This document shows positions 35,333 through 47,060 of a DNA stretch of 64,000 nt, in pieces. The first letter of the stretch is position 1; each line of letters begins with the position of its first letter. Source of the DNA: Chalara sp. BL73 (lineage: Eukaryota; Ascomycota; Leotiomycetes; Helotiales). Both the position numbers and the translations under genes were made by a program. The notes below the pieces were generated by a model that saw only the letters and a program-made list of their open reading frames with translations, ran no database searches and was not told the origin of the DNA. Location of the stretch: the NCBI GenBank assembly GCA_918026815.1, contig CAKJVC010000123.1, positions 372,001-436,000 of the forward strand. The letters run 5' to 3'.

Positions 35333-38300
35333 TCAAAACCGACGCTCGTAGAACGGGATATGCGGCAGTTTTGGGTATTTATCAGAGGCAGTATTCCGTA
35401 GCTGGATACCCGGATCCGCAAACCATTGTCCTTGAAACATCTCCGTGACTTGGCGCATATCTTGACTAACTGTTCGGGGTCTTCTTCGGCTGGTCTGCTT
35501 CTGTTCTTCAATACTACGTCTTTGACGGCCTATGACTGTTGCATAGCCATCAATGTGCGCTCCTAGCTCACGAGCCTCATTGGCAGGAAAAGGGCTGAGC
35601 TGGACAGGATCCGTGCTCCCTCGTTTTGGCTTTGGCTTACATCCAAACATGACCACCAACAATGAAGCCATTGCTTTTTGCACTTTGCGGAGCTCACGTT
35701 TCGACTCGACCGGAGGGCCATTCTTACGAAAGGCAGCAAATACAATGCCGCTAGTTCGCTGCTGAGGAGGTATATCCTGTGCAGAGAAAGATAGCAGTAG
35801 ACCGGCCGACTGTGATGCTTGATCCCTATATCGTTTCCACCCTTGACTACGCAAAGCGTTAATATATTCCGTTGAACCAAAGCTCATTGGGTTGCCTTCG
35901 AGATCTCCATAACAGGCCAATAGATTGAATTTGACGCCACCTTCTGCATACAGCTGCTCGTCCGTCATGTCTGGGCATTCTGGGATCAATTCGACTGCAT
36001 ACATGAGATCAAATCCTAGCCTTTGAGCAGATTCCTTTAGATTAAAATCGGCCCTAGATACCAAACAGTTCATGGGATTCTGCGAACTTCTTGTAGAAGT
36101 AGCCGAGACATTAAAGCTGATGGCTGATGACCGATCCGAGCTCCGGTTCTCTACAGCCGAATGGCGAGCTAGTAGTACTACTTGACCTCCTCCTGAAAAC
36201 CGGTTATACAAGGGCGATCCAGTTGGTTGTTCCGGATGAGATCTACCCTGCCTAGAAGCATTTCTCATGTCGATGAGCGAATTACTGGCTCTCGTAGGCA
36301 CTATTGCTAAGCTATGAGTTGTCAATCTCAAATCAGGGCTGGCAGAAAAGTTCAGGTTATCAGAAAAACTTTGGCTTTCCGATATAGTTGATTGCTGGAC
36401 GCCACTCGATATGTGCTCGCGTATGTCGTCTCCAGGATCATCCGTATGGTCTTCGCCTTCATCTAAATAACCTGTGTCCTCAAACACATCTCGGTCACTG
36501 AGCAAGAGAAACTCTGCCACTTCTCCACCGTCAACATGGTTGAGTGGGGTATTATTAGGCATGCGGTGAACAGATGTGAGATCCGAACCAGATGAGAAGG
36601 GTCGGGAGGTATCATATTGACCCGCTTCTGGAATATCAAACCCGTCAGATACCGGTGTGATCAAATCTTGGAGTTGGGGAAATGTATCGATACCGGGTTT
36701 AACAACTAATTGTTTGAAGTTTTTCCCGAAGTCACTCTGGAGATTGCTAAAACTTGGTTCGCGCTCTGGTTCAGCAGAAGAAGGCGGTGTTTGTTCACAC
36801 AGCAAAGAGTGGCTTGGCTGCATCTTGGAGACTCTGTCCGATGCTGGTAGCGTACGTGTTCTTTCCTTATAGAAACGCAAAGCCGGAACCTCCAGTTCAG
36901 GTTGGTAACTATCTGCGACATCGTTATTTGGGGGATGCACCAAGGAGCGACTTCGACGGTAGTCGCCATTGATCACCGAGTCTCTCTCAAGAAGGGGAGT
37001 TGCACGATGCTCTTCGCCATTGGGCACTGTGCAGGTCAGAGTTTCCACTTGGGCTCGGAGCTCCTTGACCGCCGCAGCAGCGTACTCCATCAAATGAGCC
37101 TTAGAATTTCCGTCAAATAACTGGCGTGGCTTCTTGCTCCAGATTGAAAATACTCCAACCGGAACACCGTCGCTTGAAAGGAGAGGTGCACCAGCGAAAA
37201 ACCGGATACGGGGCTTAGTAACGACCAGAGGATGATTCTTGAACATGAAAGCCTAAGGGGTTGTTAATATGTGTCTCAAGGTTAATGATGTGGGTAGACT
37301 TGCCTCTTTGGTATCAAGAACTAAAAACACGTTTGTTGACAACAAGGCGTGCGCGGCAAGGCTCATGTCACGTTCGATGTATTTCACGTTGTATCCATTC
37401 TCAGCTTTGAGGATTTCGAACTCCCCGTCAAAGAAACTAAGAGCCACAAATGGGGTTCCGAATGTTTGTGAAGCATCAATCATCAGATCTTCTATAGGCT
37501 TCCGAAACTTGCTTGACCAATGAGGCCATAAAGACTCTAGTTCTTGGGTATGAGACACAACGGACTGCTCCCAGGGAGGAAAGAAGGCTGGGAAGTATAG
37601 ACCGGATTCGAGATTCTGATTAGGTAGCAAGGACAGATCGGTGCAGCTCAGTTTGCCCTAGGCTCAGTCAGATGAGTATTTAAAGAGTGCATAAAGCAAA
37701 AGCCTTTAATGTTGTCCTGATAGGATGGCTCACATTTACGTAGTTCTCAATATACCAAAGCCACCATGCACGCGCCATATCGTCGCCAGCAGACCATGCC
37801 TCAGAAATTACCTCGATCTGGTTTTGGATCGTGAGAGAGAATCGCCGGCAATGTGGTAACATTAAAATTTGTCCCTCTCTCTTACTGAGATCGAACTTTG
37901 GTCGGCTGTATTGTTGCTCTTCTGGCTTTGAAATGCTGCCACTGATGCTGATAAAGGCCTCTCGTGATTGTTCAGTCATTTGGAAAGGCGTGTAGCTTAG
38001 GCCACCGCCGGGCTTCATGCGAGCATGAACTGAAGGAAACTTTAGGTTGGTGGGCTCCACCCGTGCAACAAGTTTCTGTCCTATCGGTCTAATAGAAGGG
38101 TTTGGCGTGATGATCAGATCTGGACTCAGGGGAGACATGCTTGATGCGGAATATGGCATGTCATGTATAGCAGATTGAAGTTCAGTCTTGACATATTCTG
38201 CCTCCTGCGCCGACAATTTATTCGACTTAGCCAAGGTAAATAGTCTTCCTAGGACTCTGTTGCCAGGCTTATTCTTAGGATTGCTGTGAGAGGTAGCCAT

Positions 38301-38810
38301 ACTGTCTGAGTTGGATGAAGATGTGTCCCTATCGTCCTTTATGTTCACTCTTTCGAGGCCGCCGAGATTGGATGAGTTGTGCAAATCTTGCAGGCTATAC
38401 GCGGTCAGGTGAAGCGATGGTAAGTTATCGGTGAGGTTGAGCTTGTCAAGATGTGATAAGGCTTTACCCTTTGGCAGAACGCTAACCGATGGCGGTGAAT
38501 AGACGCTTATTCTTGGAGTGAGGGAGTACATATTTCCAAATATGAAGAACGCTGCTTGGATCTCAGGACCACCAAAGACGAAAGGTGAATGTAATTCAGA
38601 AAAGTTATGGATACTACAATGAGGTGCTTCAGCATGAAGGTCTACTGGGGGCGACCAGATACTAGTGTTTCGATCTTCATTAACAGCACATTGACGACTG
38701 GGAAGCGTTTCTATTGTAGATGTGCTTTTCTTTATAATCTGGGCGATGTGCTGTAGCATATAGAGTCAGTTCTTACAGGACCGGAAGCGGCTCATGCAGG
38801 GCTGTATACT
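35333..38810 (-). CDS. large GAF-domain protein, 5' end unresolved
   Basis: Probable cytosolic sensor or signalling protein. Confident exons are 38750-37740, 37657-37304 and 37252-35333, all joined in frame. From the in-frame ATG at 38759 they would give 1097 aa. However, that ATG sits inside a good 3' splice site (CTGAC ... CTACAG), so the coding sequence probably continues upstream through an exon ending at 38810 and possibly one near 39008-39150 (ASIDLLQKCIEEKEAYNFML). The GAF domain spans the second and third exons (FRKPIEDLMIDASQTFGTPF, IRFFAGAPLLSSDGVPVGVF). No His-kinase or response-regulator domain follows; the rest is Ser-rich with a second folded-looking block (ESAQRLGFDLMYAVELIPEC). 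The intron at 37253-37303 is GC-AG (GCAAGT). Confidence 0.78.
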
Positions 38811-39330
38811 TGCAGCCAAATGAATACTCCTGTCGGCTCTACACAATTGCGTCGCAGGATCTTGTATGTCAAGGCAAGTAAATATATCTGTCTCTGCCGA
38901 CGTAGTCCTTTGGTGCTATATCTGCATTGCCTACTGTATAACCTAAGTAAAGGATGTCAGAACAACTTGGGTAGCTCTAAAGAAGGAAGTGATTGCAAAG
39001 CAGACACACCTTTGTTCTAAGCATAAAATTGTATGCTTCTTTTTCTTCTATACACTTCTGAAGCAAATCGATTGATGCTGTTCCTCCTGCAATGTTGATA
39101 TCTGTTGGTAGCACAAATTGCTTCCCTTCTATGCTGGATTGGACAGATTGTATAGAGCCTCTATTCAAGCTTGTTGTTCAAGGTCTTCGAAAAGAGTCTG
39201 ACACCAGAACTAGGCTCCAAGCTGAAGCCTCTGGAAAAATATGTCTGGATTGCTTTCTGCGGTTTCGCAGGCTACTAGAGAGATGTACAAAGTCTTTCAG
39301 GCGACACCTTTTTTTTAGCAGAAGTTTGTA
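38811..39330 (-). other. probable 5' exon(s) of the GAF-domain gene
   Basis: The minus strand at about 39008-39150 reads as a coding-like segment without an ATG and with an upstream stop, so it should be an internal exon. The link to the 38810 exon needs a weak donor (GTGTCT at 39007) to keep frame. No start codon can be chosen from sequence alone. Confidence 0.35.
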
Positions 39331-39554
39331 TTAGAGAAATCTATGCGGCGCATTACACTGCAGCTGGTCGAGCAGTACACTGGTGAATCTGGGACAAGGA
39401 AAACGGAGAGTGATTGGGCGCCAAGTAGATGCAGCTGTAGTACGACCAAGGGGAGGATCGTAGACATGCGATACAGGGTTCGCCAGGCCTGTCAGCCGTG
39501 TGCCACCGATGTAGTGACGTCTTGTCCAAAGGATATTAGGCTTCTCGGCTCAAG

Positions 39555-39592
39555 CAAATGTACTGTACTGTACGATCTGTGCGTACAGTCGC
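39555..39592. promoter_or_regulatory. GTAC cluster upstream of the GAF gene
   Basis: Four GTAC motifs occur in about 35 bases (atgtactgtactgtacgatc, then gcgtacag). It resembles the larger cluster at 29780-29920. Confidence 0.3.
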
Positions 39593-39844
39593 AAGGAGCA
39601 GCGCTTGGTGAACGGGCAAGTGTCGCGCGGAGTAGTAAAGTCTGGTCATATATGAGAAATTGAGCAGCGGCCACGCCAGATGCGCTCGGGGTAACAGAAT
39701 GGATAGGGAGGAGGGGCACTGTCTAATAAAGAATTCATCGACTGATCAGCGAGGGGCTGCCACGCCGGGTTGATTGGAGAATAAAGGGATAGAGACGGGA
39801 TATTGGGATGCGGGGGGAGCAGAACATGGCGCTGACGGTAGAAG

Positions 39845-40085
39845 GAAAAGAAGCAAAAGTGAGGGAGGGAGGGAGGGAGGCAGACAGGCAGAGAGAGGTA
39901 GAGAGAAAGAAAGAAGTTGGAGATGGCCAGACTCTAGAACGGAGGATGGGGGAAGGGGGGAGGGGGGACGGGGGACGGGGGACGGGGAACTGGTAACTAG
40001 CCCCGCAACTTCCAAGAACAGAAATGGAAAAGGATAGAATAGAATAGAAAAGAAAAGAATAGAAAACAAAAACAAAACAGCAGAA
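39845..40085 (+). repeat. purine tract with strong G-quadruplex motif
   Basis: About 240 bases of nearly pure purine on the plus strand. At 39948-39987 six runs of four to six G are separated by one or two bases, a textbook G-quadruplex candidate. It lies upstream of the minus-strand GAF gene. Confidence 0.8.
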
Positions 40086-40089
40086 AGAT

Positions 40090-42702
40090 GGATAAATGGA
40101 TGGAAGAAAGTAAGAAAAAATGACTCCTTCCTTAATCACATCCGCATCCACCATCCACCATCCACCAATGACAAGTTCTTACCTAAGCAATACATTTAGG
40201 TTGCTTCTGCTGTCTTGGTTCTTCCTCCATCTGCTGTACAATCCAATAACATCAGGCAAGGTAGAAACCCGTCTTTGAAGCTCATTGCCTTTTCAGCCCA
40301 TTATAGCCACCCTCTTCTGGTCAAACAAGACACGACGCCTAGCTTTCATCAAACAATTTCCAACCGCCCCAAGCTGCAGCCAACAGTACAGCCCAGTCCT
40401 TGCTTGCGTCCAGAAACGACTGCAGATGTGTCATGGGAGCCTCTTTTGATGGCGCTTTTGCGCCATCAACAAAAAGAAATTTCCCTTGCTTCACTAACAG
40501 GTTGCACCACTCTCGCCAAGCATCACATCTCCAAATATCCATCAATAAGAGGGGGTGTTGCTGTCGGGTCTCCTGCGGCGCTATGTCCTGCGATGCAATG
40601 GATCGTAATACTTTGAGGTGTATCTGGTACGCCTCAAGGGAGGACGTCGACGTGAGGTGATGTTCCCTACTGTCGATCAGACACAACCGAACGACTGAAT
40701 GTAGCTTAGCTTGTCTCCCATGCTGTGGGGAAAAGAAGCGCCTCCCTCCTTGAAAGCTTGGGACGAACCACGACTGATCTATTGCAAGGCAGACATACAA
40801 CTTTCTTCGACAACAATAGACCGCCGGACAACGTATCTGTAATGGACCTCGAACATCTTGAACCACTAGAAGTAGGCAGAGTACACACCAGCTGATGCAT
40901 TACCTGGCCCCCAATAGCTGTGCAGCTCAATAATTTGTTCTAGATAATCCATACTCAACATGCCTGCGGAGAAGCAGCCTTTGCGCTCCCATCACTTCCT
41001 GGAACTCATCATTTATCTTGTCAGTAACGGGGACGTGCGTGCTTTCAACGTTGTAACGTGGCTACTATCTTCTGTCAACGATATATTGCTTTTTGGCGCA
41101 GCCACAGCAATAGCCACAAATCCCAGACAAAGTTCGCCAAAAATTATACCTCTTGATCCAATGTGCTCAAGTTACGGACGAACCGGAAACGCCCCTTTTC
41201 CGATCGTCTATCATCCCCATTTAAGTGATCTAAAATAGTGCAACCAGATCATGAGCTCGGGATAATCTAAGCCCTTGTCAATTCAGCACAACACTGAGTC
41301 ATACACCTCCAGAGAGTTCTAGACTAAGGGGATCTGGTTGAGCTCCAATAGCGCAAGCCTTAAGATCCACTGGTCCAAACACACATCTACCTAGCACAAG
41401 GCAGACAGGTGATCTCTATACCAGAGCAAAAAAGTGATGATCATCCTCGAGTCTAATCTCCTTGTACACTCTCAATACCCCCATGATATTATAGGCAACA
41501 ATATCTTCTTCCACCAAGGTCACTGGAGTTCCAACTTTTCGTCCCCCTGCTTTTATTTCCCCGGGAAACCAAGCAGAAACGCGACCTCCCCCAGGTCCGA
41601 GGCCCATCTTCCTTGCATCATCCCATCTGAATAATAAAAAGAACTTCCCGGCGCAGAATTTGTAGCTATGGTTACTTACAGAGAAAGTAGAGTTGTTTGA
41701 GTCCGATATATTTTAAGCAAGGCCCTAAAAGCGAGTGGGCAACGGAGCTGAACACCTCATGTTTTACTGCGTCATCAGGCAGCACTACGTTTTCACTGGG
41801 CTTGAGAGTTGGGGATCTGAAATATTGCAAGAGGGATGAAGCACATCGGTTCTTCCCAAAATCCTTCCTAGTCTCTCGATTGGACAACTTGGTCTCATTG
41901 ATGGAGGTCCCATTTTGCCCAATCACGGTCGCTTCTTTGGACGAAACTCCACATCAAGGTAGGCCACATTTCTTCTCTCTGGCACACTTACATTATCCCA
42001 CATTAGGAAAACAGACTTCATATTCACAAAAATTGCGTCTTTGATGGTCTAACGGTCATGTACAACATTGAAGATGTGAGAAAGATGGTAATCGAAAAAA
42101 GCGCTCAGGAAATAGTAAACATGAACTCTTCTTTTTAGAAACCTTCTTCCGACAATCTTCCTTTATAGCTATACCTTGTCATGAAGTCCTCACTAAAAGC
42201 AACATCTTTGCTTTCTGATTTAAGTTTGGTTTTTGGATTTTCGATAGATGAAGCTGTTACATTCTCACTTACGAGTTGTGGTCACGAGAAAAGTGACAGT
42301 CACTTATATCAAAATGAATGCTTATATATTGGTTAGAAGTGGTGAAAATATTGCCAGGTTAGGGAGGTTAACCCTTGTAGTGGTCATCTTTTCTTTTTGG
42401 CACATTCTTGAACCTTATGCTGCTAGTCTAATTCTGGGATTTTCGCAGCGGCTTTGACTGCAGTGTGGACACATGCATATGGAAATGCGCTTCAGTGTAC
42501 TGAAGGATATGATTTCCTGCAAAGCTAATTTTCCTCTTTGTATTTCCATGAGTCCGGCCATCTAGTGCTTCTCCTGCTGGACCGCTCCATCCTGTTATTT
42601 CCATATTACAACAATATTTCCGAAATGTACCCATACGACTTAGATATCAATTCCTTCTCACAGGAAGTGGCGGTATCTCTTATTAACGGAGCATCCCCAA
42701 GC
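40090..42702. other. gene-poor region
   Basis: No intact gene recognised. Minus-strand frames at 40339-40866 and at 41416-41926 (possible small spliced gene, donor GTAAGT at about 41663) have no known motif. A 23-bp copy of the tRNA-Asp 5' end lies at 42038. Confidence 0.35.
42038..42060 (+). pseudogene. tRNA-Asp 5'-end fragment
   Basis: 23 bases identical to the first 23 bases of the intact tRNA-Asp at 49118 (TCTTTGATGG...GGTCATG), including the internal A-box. The match stops inside the D arm/anticodon-stem boundary; no anticodon, T-arm or B-box follows. Confidence 0.7.
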
Positions 42703-42756
42703 TTAGTTGATTCTGATCGCGTTTTAGTATGAGCCCAAAGTCAAGAGGCACAGCAC

Positions 42757-43263
42757 CTACCCAGAGGATTTGACAGCAGCAATATGTTTAGCTTGTAACT
42801 CTTTATCGCCTAAAAAATTCGCTTTCGATCCAACCACAAGAGGATATCCCGGTCGAATATTCAATTGCAAAAGTTGCTTGTCTTCGAATCCACAGAAATC
42901 AGGATCTGCAATACCTTCGTGGCTAACTTTGAATGCAACGATTTTCCGACACATGACGAGGAAACCAATGCCCAATTCACGCGTTTCTATCTCAAGAGCC
43001 CCTTGCACCAGGAGGACTAATCTGACACCCTCAGCCTTAGTAGTCCTTGTTTCCCCTACAGCAAAATCATCTACCAGATAGTCCAAAATCGGCGAATATG
43101 GGTTTTTTGCGTCTCGGGGGAATGTGACGAGCATCGCCTTGGTCCTGTTTTCTAAAAGTCCTATAACGTAGCACTTTGATATGTCATACATAGCCTCGAC
43201 GCCAACGCCAGATTGGAAGATGGGTTCTGCTTCTACCTGTGGCACAAGGGGAGGAGATGACAT
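42757..43263 (-). CDS. orphan hypothetical protein
   Basis: Single open frame of 168 aa from ATG 43263. No family recognised. Composition is that of a folded protein: alternating hydrophobic strands (CYVIGLLENRTKAMLVTFPR, GVRLVLLVQGALEIETRELG, GFLVMCRKIVAFKVSHEGIA), no signal peptide, no membrane helix. The last codons overlap a possible donor (GGGTAGGT at about 42758). Splicing to an acceptor near 42713 would replace the stop by a three-residue extension ending at 42703, so either form gives nearly the same protein. It may be lineage-specific. Confidence 0.5.
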   Translation of the reverse strand: MSSPPLVPQVEAEPIFQSGVGVEAMYDISKCYVIGLLENRTKAMLVTFPRDAKNPYSPILDYLVDDFAVGETRTTKAEGVRLVLLVQGALEIETRELGIGFLVMCRKIVAFKVSHEGIADPDFCGFEDKQLLQLNIRPGYPLVVGSKANFLGDKELQAKHIAAVKSSG

Positions 43264-44847
43264 CTCGTCTTCCTTTTAAGTCGTTCGCATAGAAAGCTAT
43301 GGTGTCATTTCTCGTTTTCGAAGATGCCAAAAGACACGGCGCAGCTATGTTAGCAAATCAGAGCGATGTTGGATTGTTGGTAAACATGCCAAGATATGCT
43401 GAGGTTTTCTAATATGTGCTCAGATATACACTGCGTGAGTCGCGAATGAATAAAAAACAGAGGAGGTATGTTTCGTTTATAAGATGCAGGAGGAAGTTCA
43501 AGCGTAGATAAGTTTGAAGCAAGTTCTCGGTTTGCTCATACAGCTGTTTCTAATCAATGAATCCTGATGTTTCCTAACATTTTCTCAAATACTGCTGCTC
43601 TTCTATGCATGTCAGGATGTTTGACAAGTGTTGTATGGGAATCTATATATAGGAAGCGTAGTGGCTTTCTAGTGACCACCGGAGCAGAAAGTAGGGACGC
43701 GTGGAAGATCCTTTCACATGAAGGAGAAATGGGGCAGGATATTGTAAACAGCTGATCCAACTCGCACTCCTTGCACTTTCCAATGGGAAACTAACAGATG
43801 TAGAAGGAAGTGGCTTCGATTGGCCAAGGGATTATATCTAACCACATGTCGGTTCTGCACATGGATAGTGAAGATGGAAGGTAATCTTCGGTAGCAAGGT
43901 TCACGTTCAAGGGTCCATGTTGCTCTCTCTTGAGGCAACGTACCACAAATACCGATACCAAAGTTTACGAACAATATCGGAAAATAGAAGCTAAATATTC
44001 GAATATTCGCACCTTCAGTAGTGATTACTACTTACACTAGCCATAAATCATGCCACTTGGGATTGAAGCGAGAGCAGGTTTCAAATCTGGACTTTTGTTC
44101 TCTCTGTTCTGTTGCCGCGGATCTTCTAGACTTTATTGAAGGATCTGGAGCTTGTTCTTGGAAAGACCAAGGCGAAGCGTATCGAGGAGCAAATAGCTCA
44201 ATTCAAAGGGCCGTAATCCTGAGAAAGGAAGACGATACATACAAGCTTAACGGCCAAACCACTGTAAGCGTACAACGCATATCGACCGCGACTGAACCGA
44301 AGCCTAAATATCGGAAGCCTCCAAATGAGGGCAGGCTGAGAGGCGCAGCTACAGGTGACAGGAATCAAACCAACAACTATTCTCAATAATTTCCAGTCGA
44401 TCCGTCGTAGGCGGAGTTTGAGCCCCGATATGCAGCTATTAAGTTGTTATACAGATGTACGTGATGTATTGAGGGAAGTAGGAGTTGTTCAGGCTCAGAC
44501 CCCTTAGCCAGGACGCTCCTACTTCAGTTCCCAGAAGAGGGTAGGCTATACTCCTTGTGCATCTGGAGATTTGCTTTAGCCAAAGAATATCAGGCCAACC
44601 AACACCAAGGCGAGATTTAGCAATGTTCATAAAAGAACGAATTTGCCTTCTAATTCCATCATCACTACTATTTTTCAACGGCCGATCATCAACAGAACTT
44701 CTTCATTTCCTATATTGATCGTCTTCGTCAACTCATTTTGCTTTTTGATTAGTATTAGCGCTTCATCATCTCTAGCGTCTTTAACAACGGTACCGGCTTC
44801 CACTTCAACTTAAGCTCAACTCATTGGATTGTTACCAATTTTTCAAC
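43264..44847. other. intergenic region
   Basis: No gene recognised. A plus-strand frame at 44021-44389 (SNLDFCSLCSVAADLLDF) faintly recalls the N-terminal CxxC region of some HET proteins but cannot be supported. Confidence 0.35.
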
Positions 44848-45731
44848 ATGCTTCCTCACACTGTTGTCCTTGCAATTTTCACCGCTCTCGTGTCTCAAGG
44901 GAACGTTGCTGCCGCACTACCTCAAGGCCCAAACCATACCTACACAGAGCGCATCAACGGTGAAAAAAGACACAATATCGATAACTCTGAAATCAAAGTT
45001 CGATCGGTTGAAGTCAAATCTCAACCCATTCGCCAGTCTGACTATTATACTGCTGGCAAAAACGGACTTGGGCCTAGATTCCTAGGTGAAGGAACCAGCC
45101 TCGAGAAGCGCATAAAACCTCTAGAAATCTTAGGTGTATTTGGGGCCCTTGGAGGCATTGTCGGGATAATCGGTACTGGTGTATCAGTTGTGAAATGGGG
45201 AGCTAAATCAACGCTTGGGAAAAAGTACAAGGAGGTAAGTGATGCCCGCCTATAAATACATAGTTCTAAACAAATGTGTTATAGGCGACCGCGGCGCAAT
45301 ATAAGGCTACGGCTGCGATGGTAAAGAAGGTACTCGAGGCTAAGAAAGCGAGGCTTACCCGCCAACAACAAGTAGTTGTTGAAGATGCAACAATTGGAGA
45401 TATCGTAGTTGCGTTTGGTGACAACGATAATGGGCTTTTCGATCCCAATGCCCCGATATCTGGACGGCCAGTTGCCGGCCCTGCGGCTGGAACAAATAAC
45501 GGCAACGAGGTTGACTTGGAGTTAGGAAACAACGTGGCTGCTAAACCAGGGTTCACGATTCCTCGTAAGCCAGTTGCTGGCTCTGCTGCTGGGTTAGGTA
45601 AAACGGCTGCTAAACCAGAGTTCACAATTCCCCGTAAACCAGTTGCTGGCTCTGCTGCTGGGTCAAGCAAGGCGGCTGCCAAACCAGAGTTCACGATTCC
45701 TCGTAAGCCAGTTGCTGGATCTACTACTTAG
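44848..45731 (+). CDS. secreted Gly-rich/23-residue-repeat protein, orphan
   Basis: Not recognised. Exons 44848-45234 and 45285-45731 give 834 nt (277 aa); the intron has donor GTAAGT and acceptor ATAG. Residues 1-23 are a signal peptide. Lys-Arg pairs at 40-41 and 87-88 are candidate Kex2 sites. Residues 93-116 are a Gly-rich hydrophobic helix (LEILGVFGALGGIVGIIGTG) with repeated small-xxx-small spacing, followed by a basic segment and an Ala/Lys/Arg-rich helix (about 130-155). The C-terminus has three 23-residue tandem repeats starting at residues 214, 237 and 260, core AAKPxFTIPRKPVAGSAAG (69-bp DNA period, 45537-45728). There are no cysteines after the signal peptide. It could be a processed secreted protein or wall-associated effector-like factor; that is inference. 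Confidence 0.72.
45537..45728 (+). repeat. 69-bp coding tandem repeat, 2.8 copies
   Basis: Three in-frame units begin at 45537, 45606 and 45675 and differ by only a few bases, implying recent expansion or homogenisation. Confidence 0.9.
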
Positions 45732-47060
45732 AAGTCTGCGCCAATTAATGGTCGACGACTCAAATTTGTAAGGAACTCGTGGGCTAGTTCGTGTGAGTGT
45801 TGGAATTTGATTGCTTGAACTGTTACTACCTTTTGGCGTTGGCGTTGGCGTTATAGAAAATAGATAGGACTGGGCGAATTTTGGTACTTGGAACAAGCGT
45901 TAGAAATTAGAAAATGTTATTTAGAAAATTTGTTACAAAACCTCTTCTCATACAATCTGAGTGAACAGGCAGAACCATTCTGGACCGGGAACTTTTGAGA
46001 GGAAATTTGTGGCGCACCGCCTTATCGTTATCTGTGCGTGGTGTTGTGGAACATCATGGGCCGATTTTAGCGCCATGCATTTTGCACATTTTATACATAT
46101 CACTGATCACTGACAGAAGGGTTACACTTTTTACATTGTTTAAAATGTTCCGCCAAAAAAAAAACTTTTCACTAGCGATTAAGCAGTTTGACTTTGTAAA
46201 AACGAAGAACAAAAAACAAAAAGTTATCCTTGTCTCTCGAGCCCTTTTTTCTGAGGTCAACCCCCTTTTCTAGATTTCGCTTACCCCGTGGCAAGACAGT
46301 TCCCTGCAATGGGGCAGACTTTGCGTACAGCACAAGCTTCCATTGATACCCTTTTAATATTACTTTTAAAAAAATACTGCCGCTTATTAATGCTAGTTTA
46401 AAAAAAAACCCTAGCTTTTCGCTCAGGAAAAAAAGTCAAAAAACGAAAAATAAAAACGGTAAAAAAATAGGACTGTCACGACACGCGCTGTGGATCTACA
46501 GATACAGAGGGCAACGGTGGTATCATACGAGAATCGATAGCTAAGGAAGGAAGAGGAGCTCGAGGAGAGCAGGCTATATATACACGAGGCGCTCAGAGAG
46601 CTTGGCTAATGTAGGTCACGTACGCTTCGGAGCACGGGACTTGACAAAACATGATTTGGTTCACAGTTTATCTTGGAGCTCGTGAGCTCGTCAGCACGCA
46701 CAACGAACCATACGATCTGACGTTAGATCGCTGAGACGAAGTAAAAGCGATTGGTGGAAACTCTTGCACATTAGACAGCAGCACGGAACTGCGCCAGAAA
46801 GTAGCCATCAGATATGTCAGCGAGGTTAGGAAATTGCAGGTCTTGATTTGTCATGGCGGAGCGGAACTGCGCCGGAAAGTAGCCGATAACATATGTCAGC
46901 GAGGTCAGGAAATTGCAGGTCTTGATTTGTCATGGCGGAGGAAAATTGTCCGCAAGCATTTCTTGTAGAGCTTAACAGTCCTTAAAGTTACCGATCTCCG
47001 TAATATTTAAAGTTCATACCTATTTTAGCTTCCGTGAAACTCCAATAAAAGATAAACAAT
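45732..47060. other. AT-rich spacer with tandem duplication
   Basis: Very A/T-rich (46130-46470 holds many A-runs) with no gene. It ends in a 78-bp tandem duplication and the start of the bacterial-type SDR. Confidence 0.5.
46784..46939 (+). repeat. 78-bp direct tandem duplication
   Basis: Two adjacent copies (46784-46860 and 46862-46939), both running from CGGAACTGCGCC to TTTGTCATGGCGGA, differing at a handful of positions. Confidence 0.9.

Noticed and set aside
40339..40866. 175-codon minus-strand frame
   Set aside because: No motif and no supporting signals; possible but unsupported.
41416..41926. Possible small spliced minus-strand gene
   Set aside because: A plausible intron exists, but two alternative reading frames downstream are equally open and neither matches a known protein.
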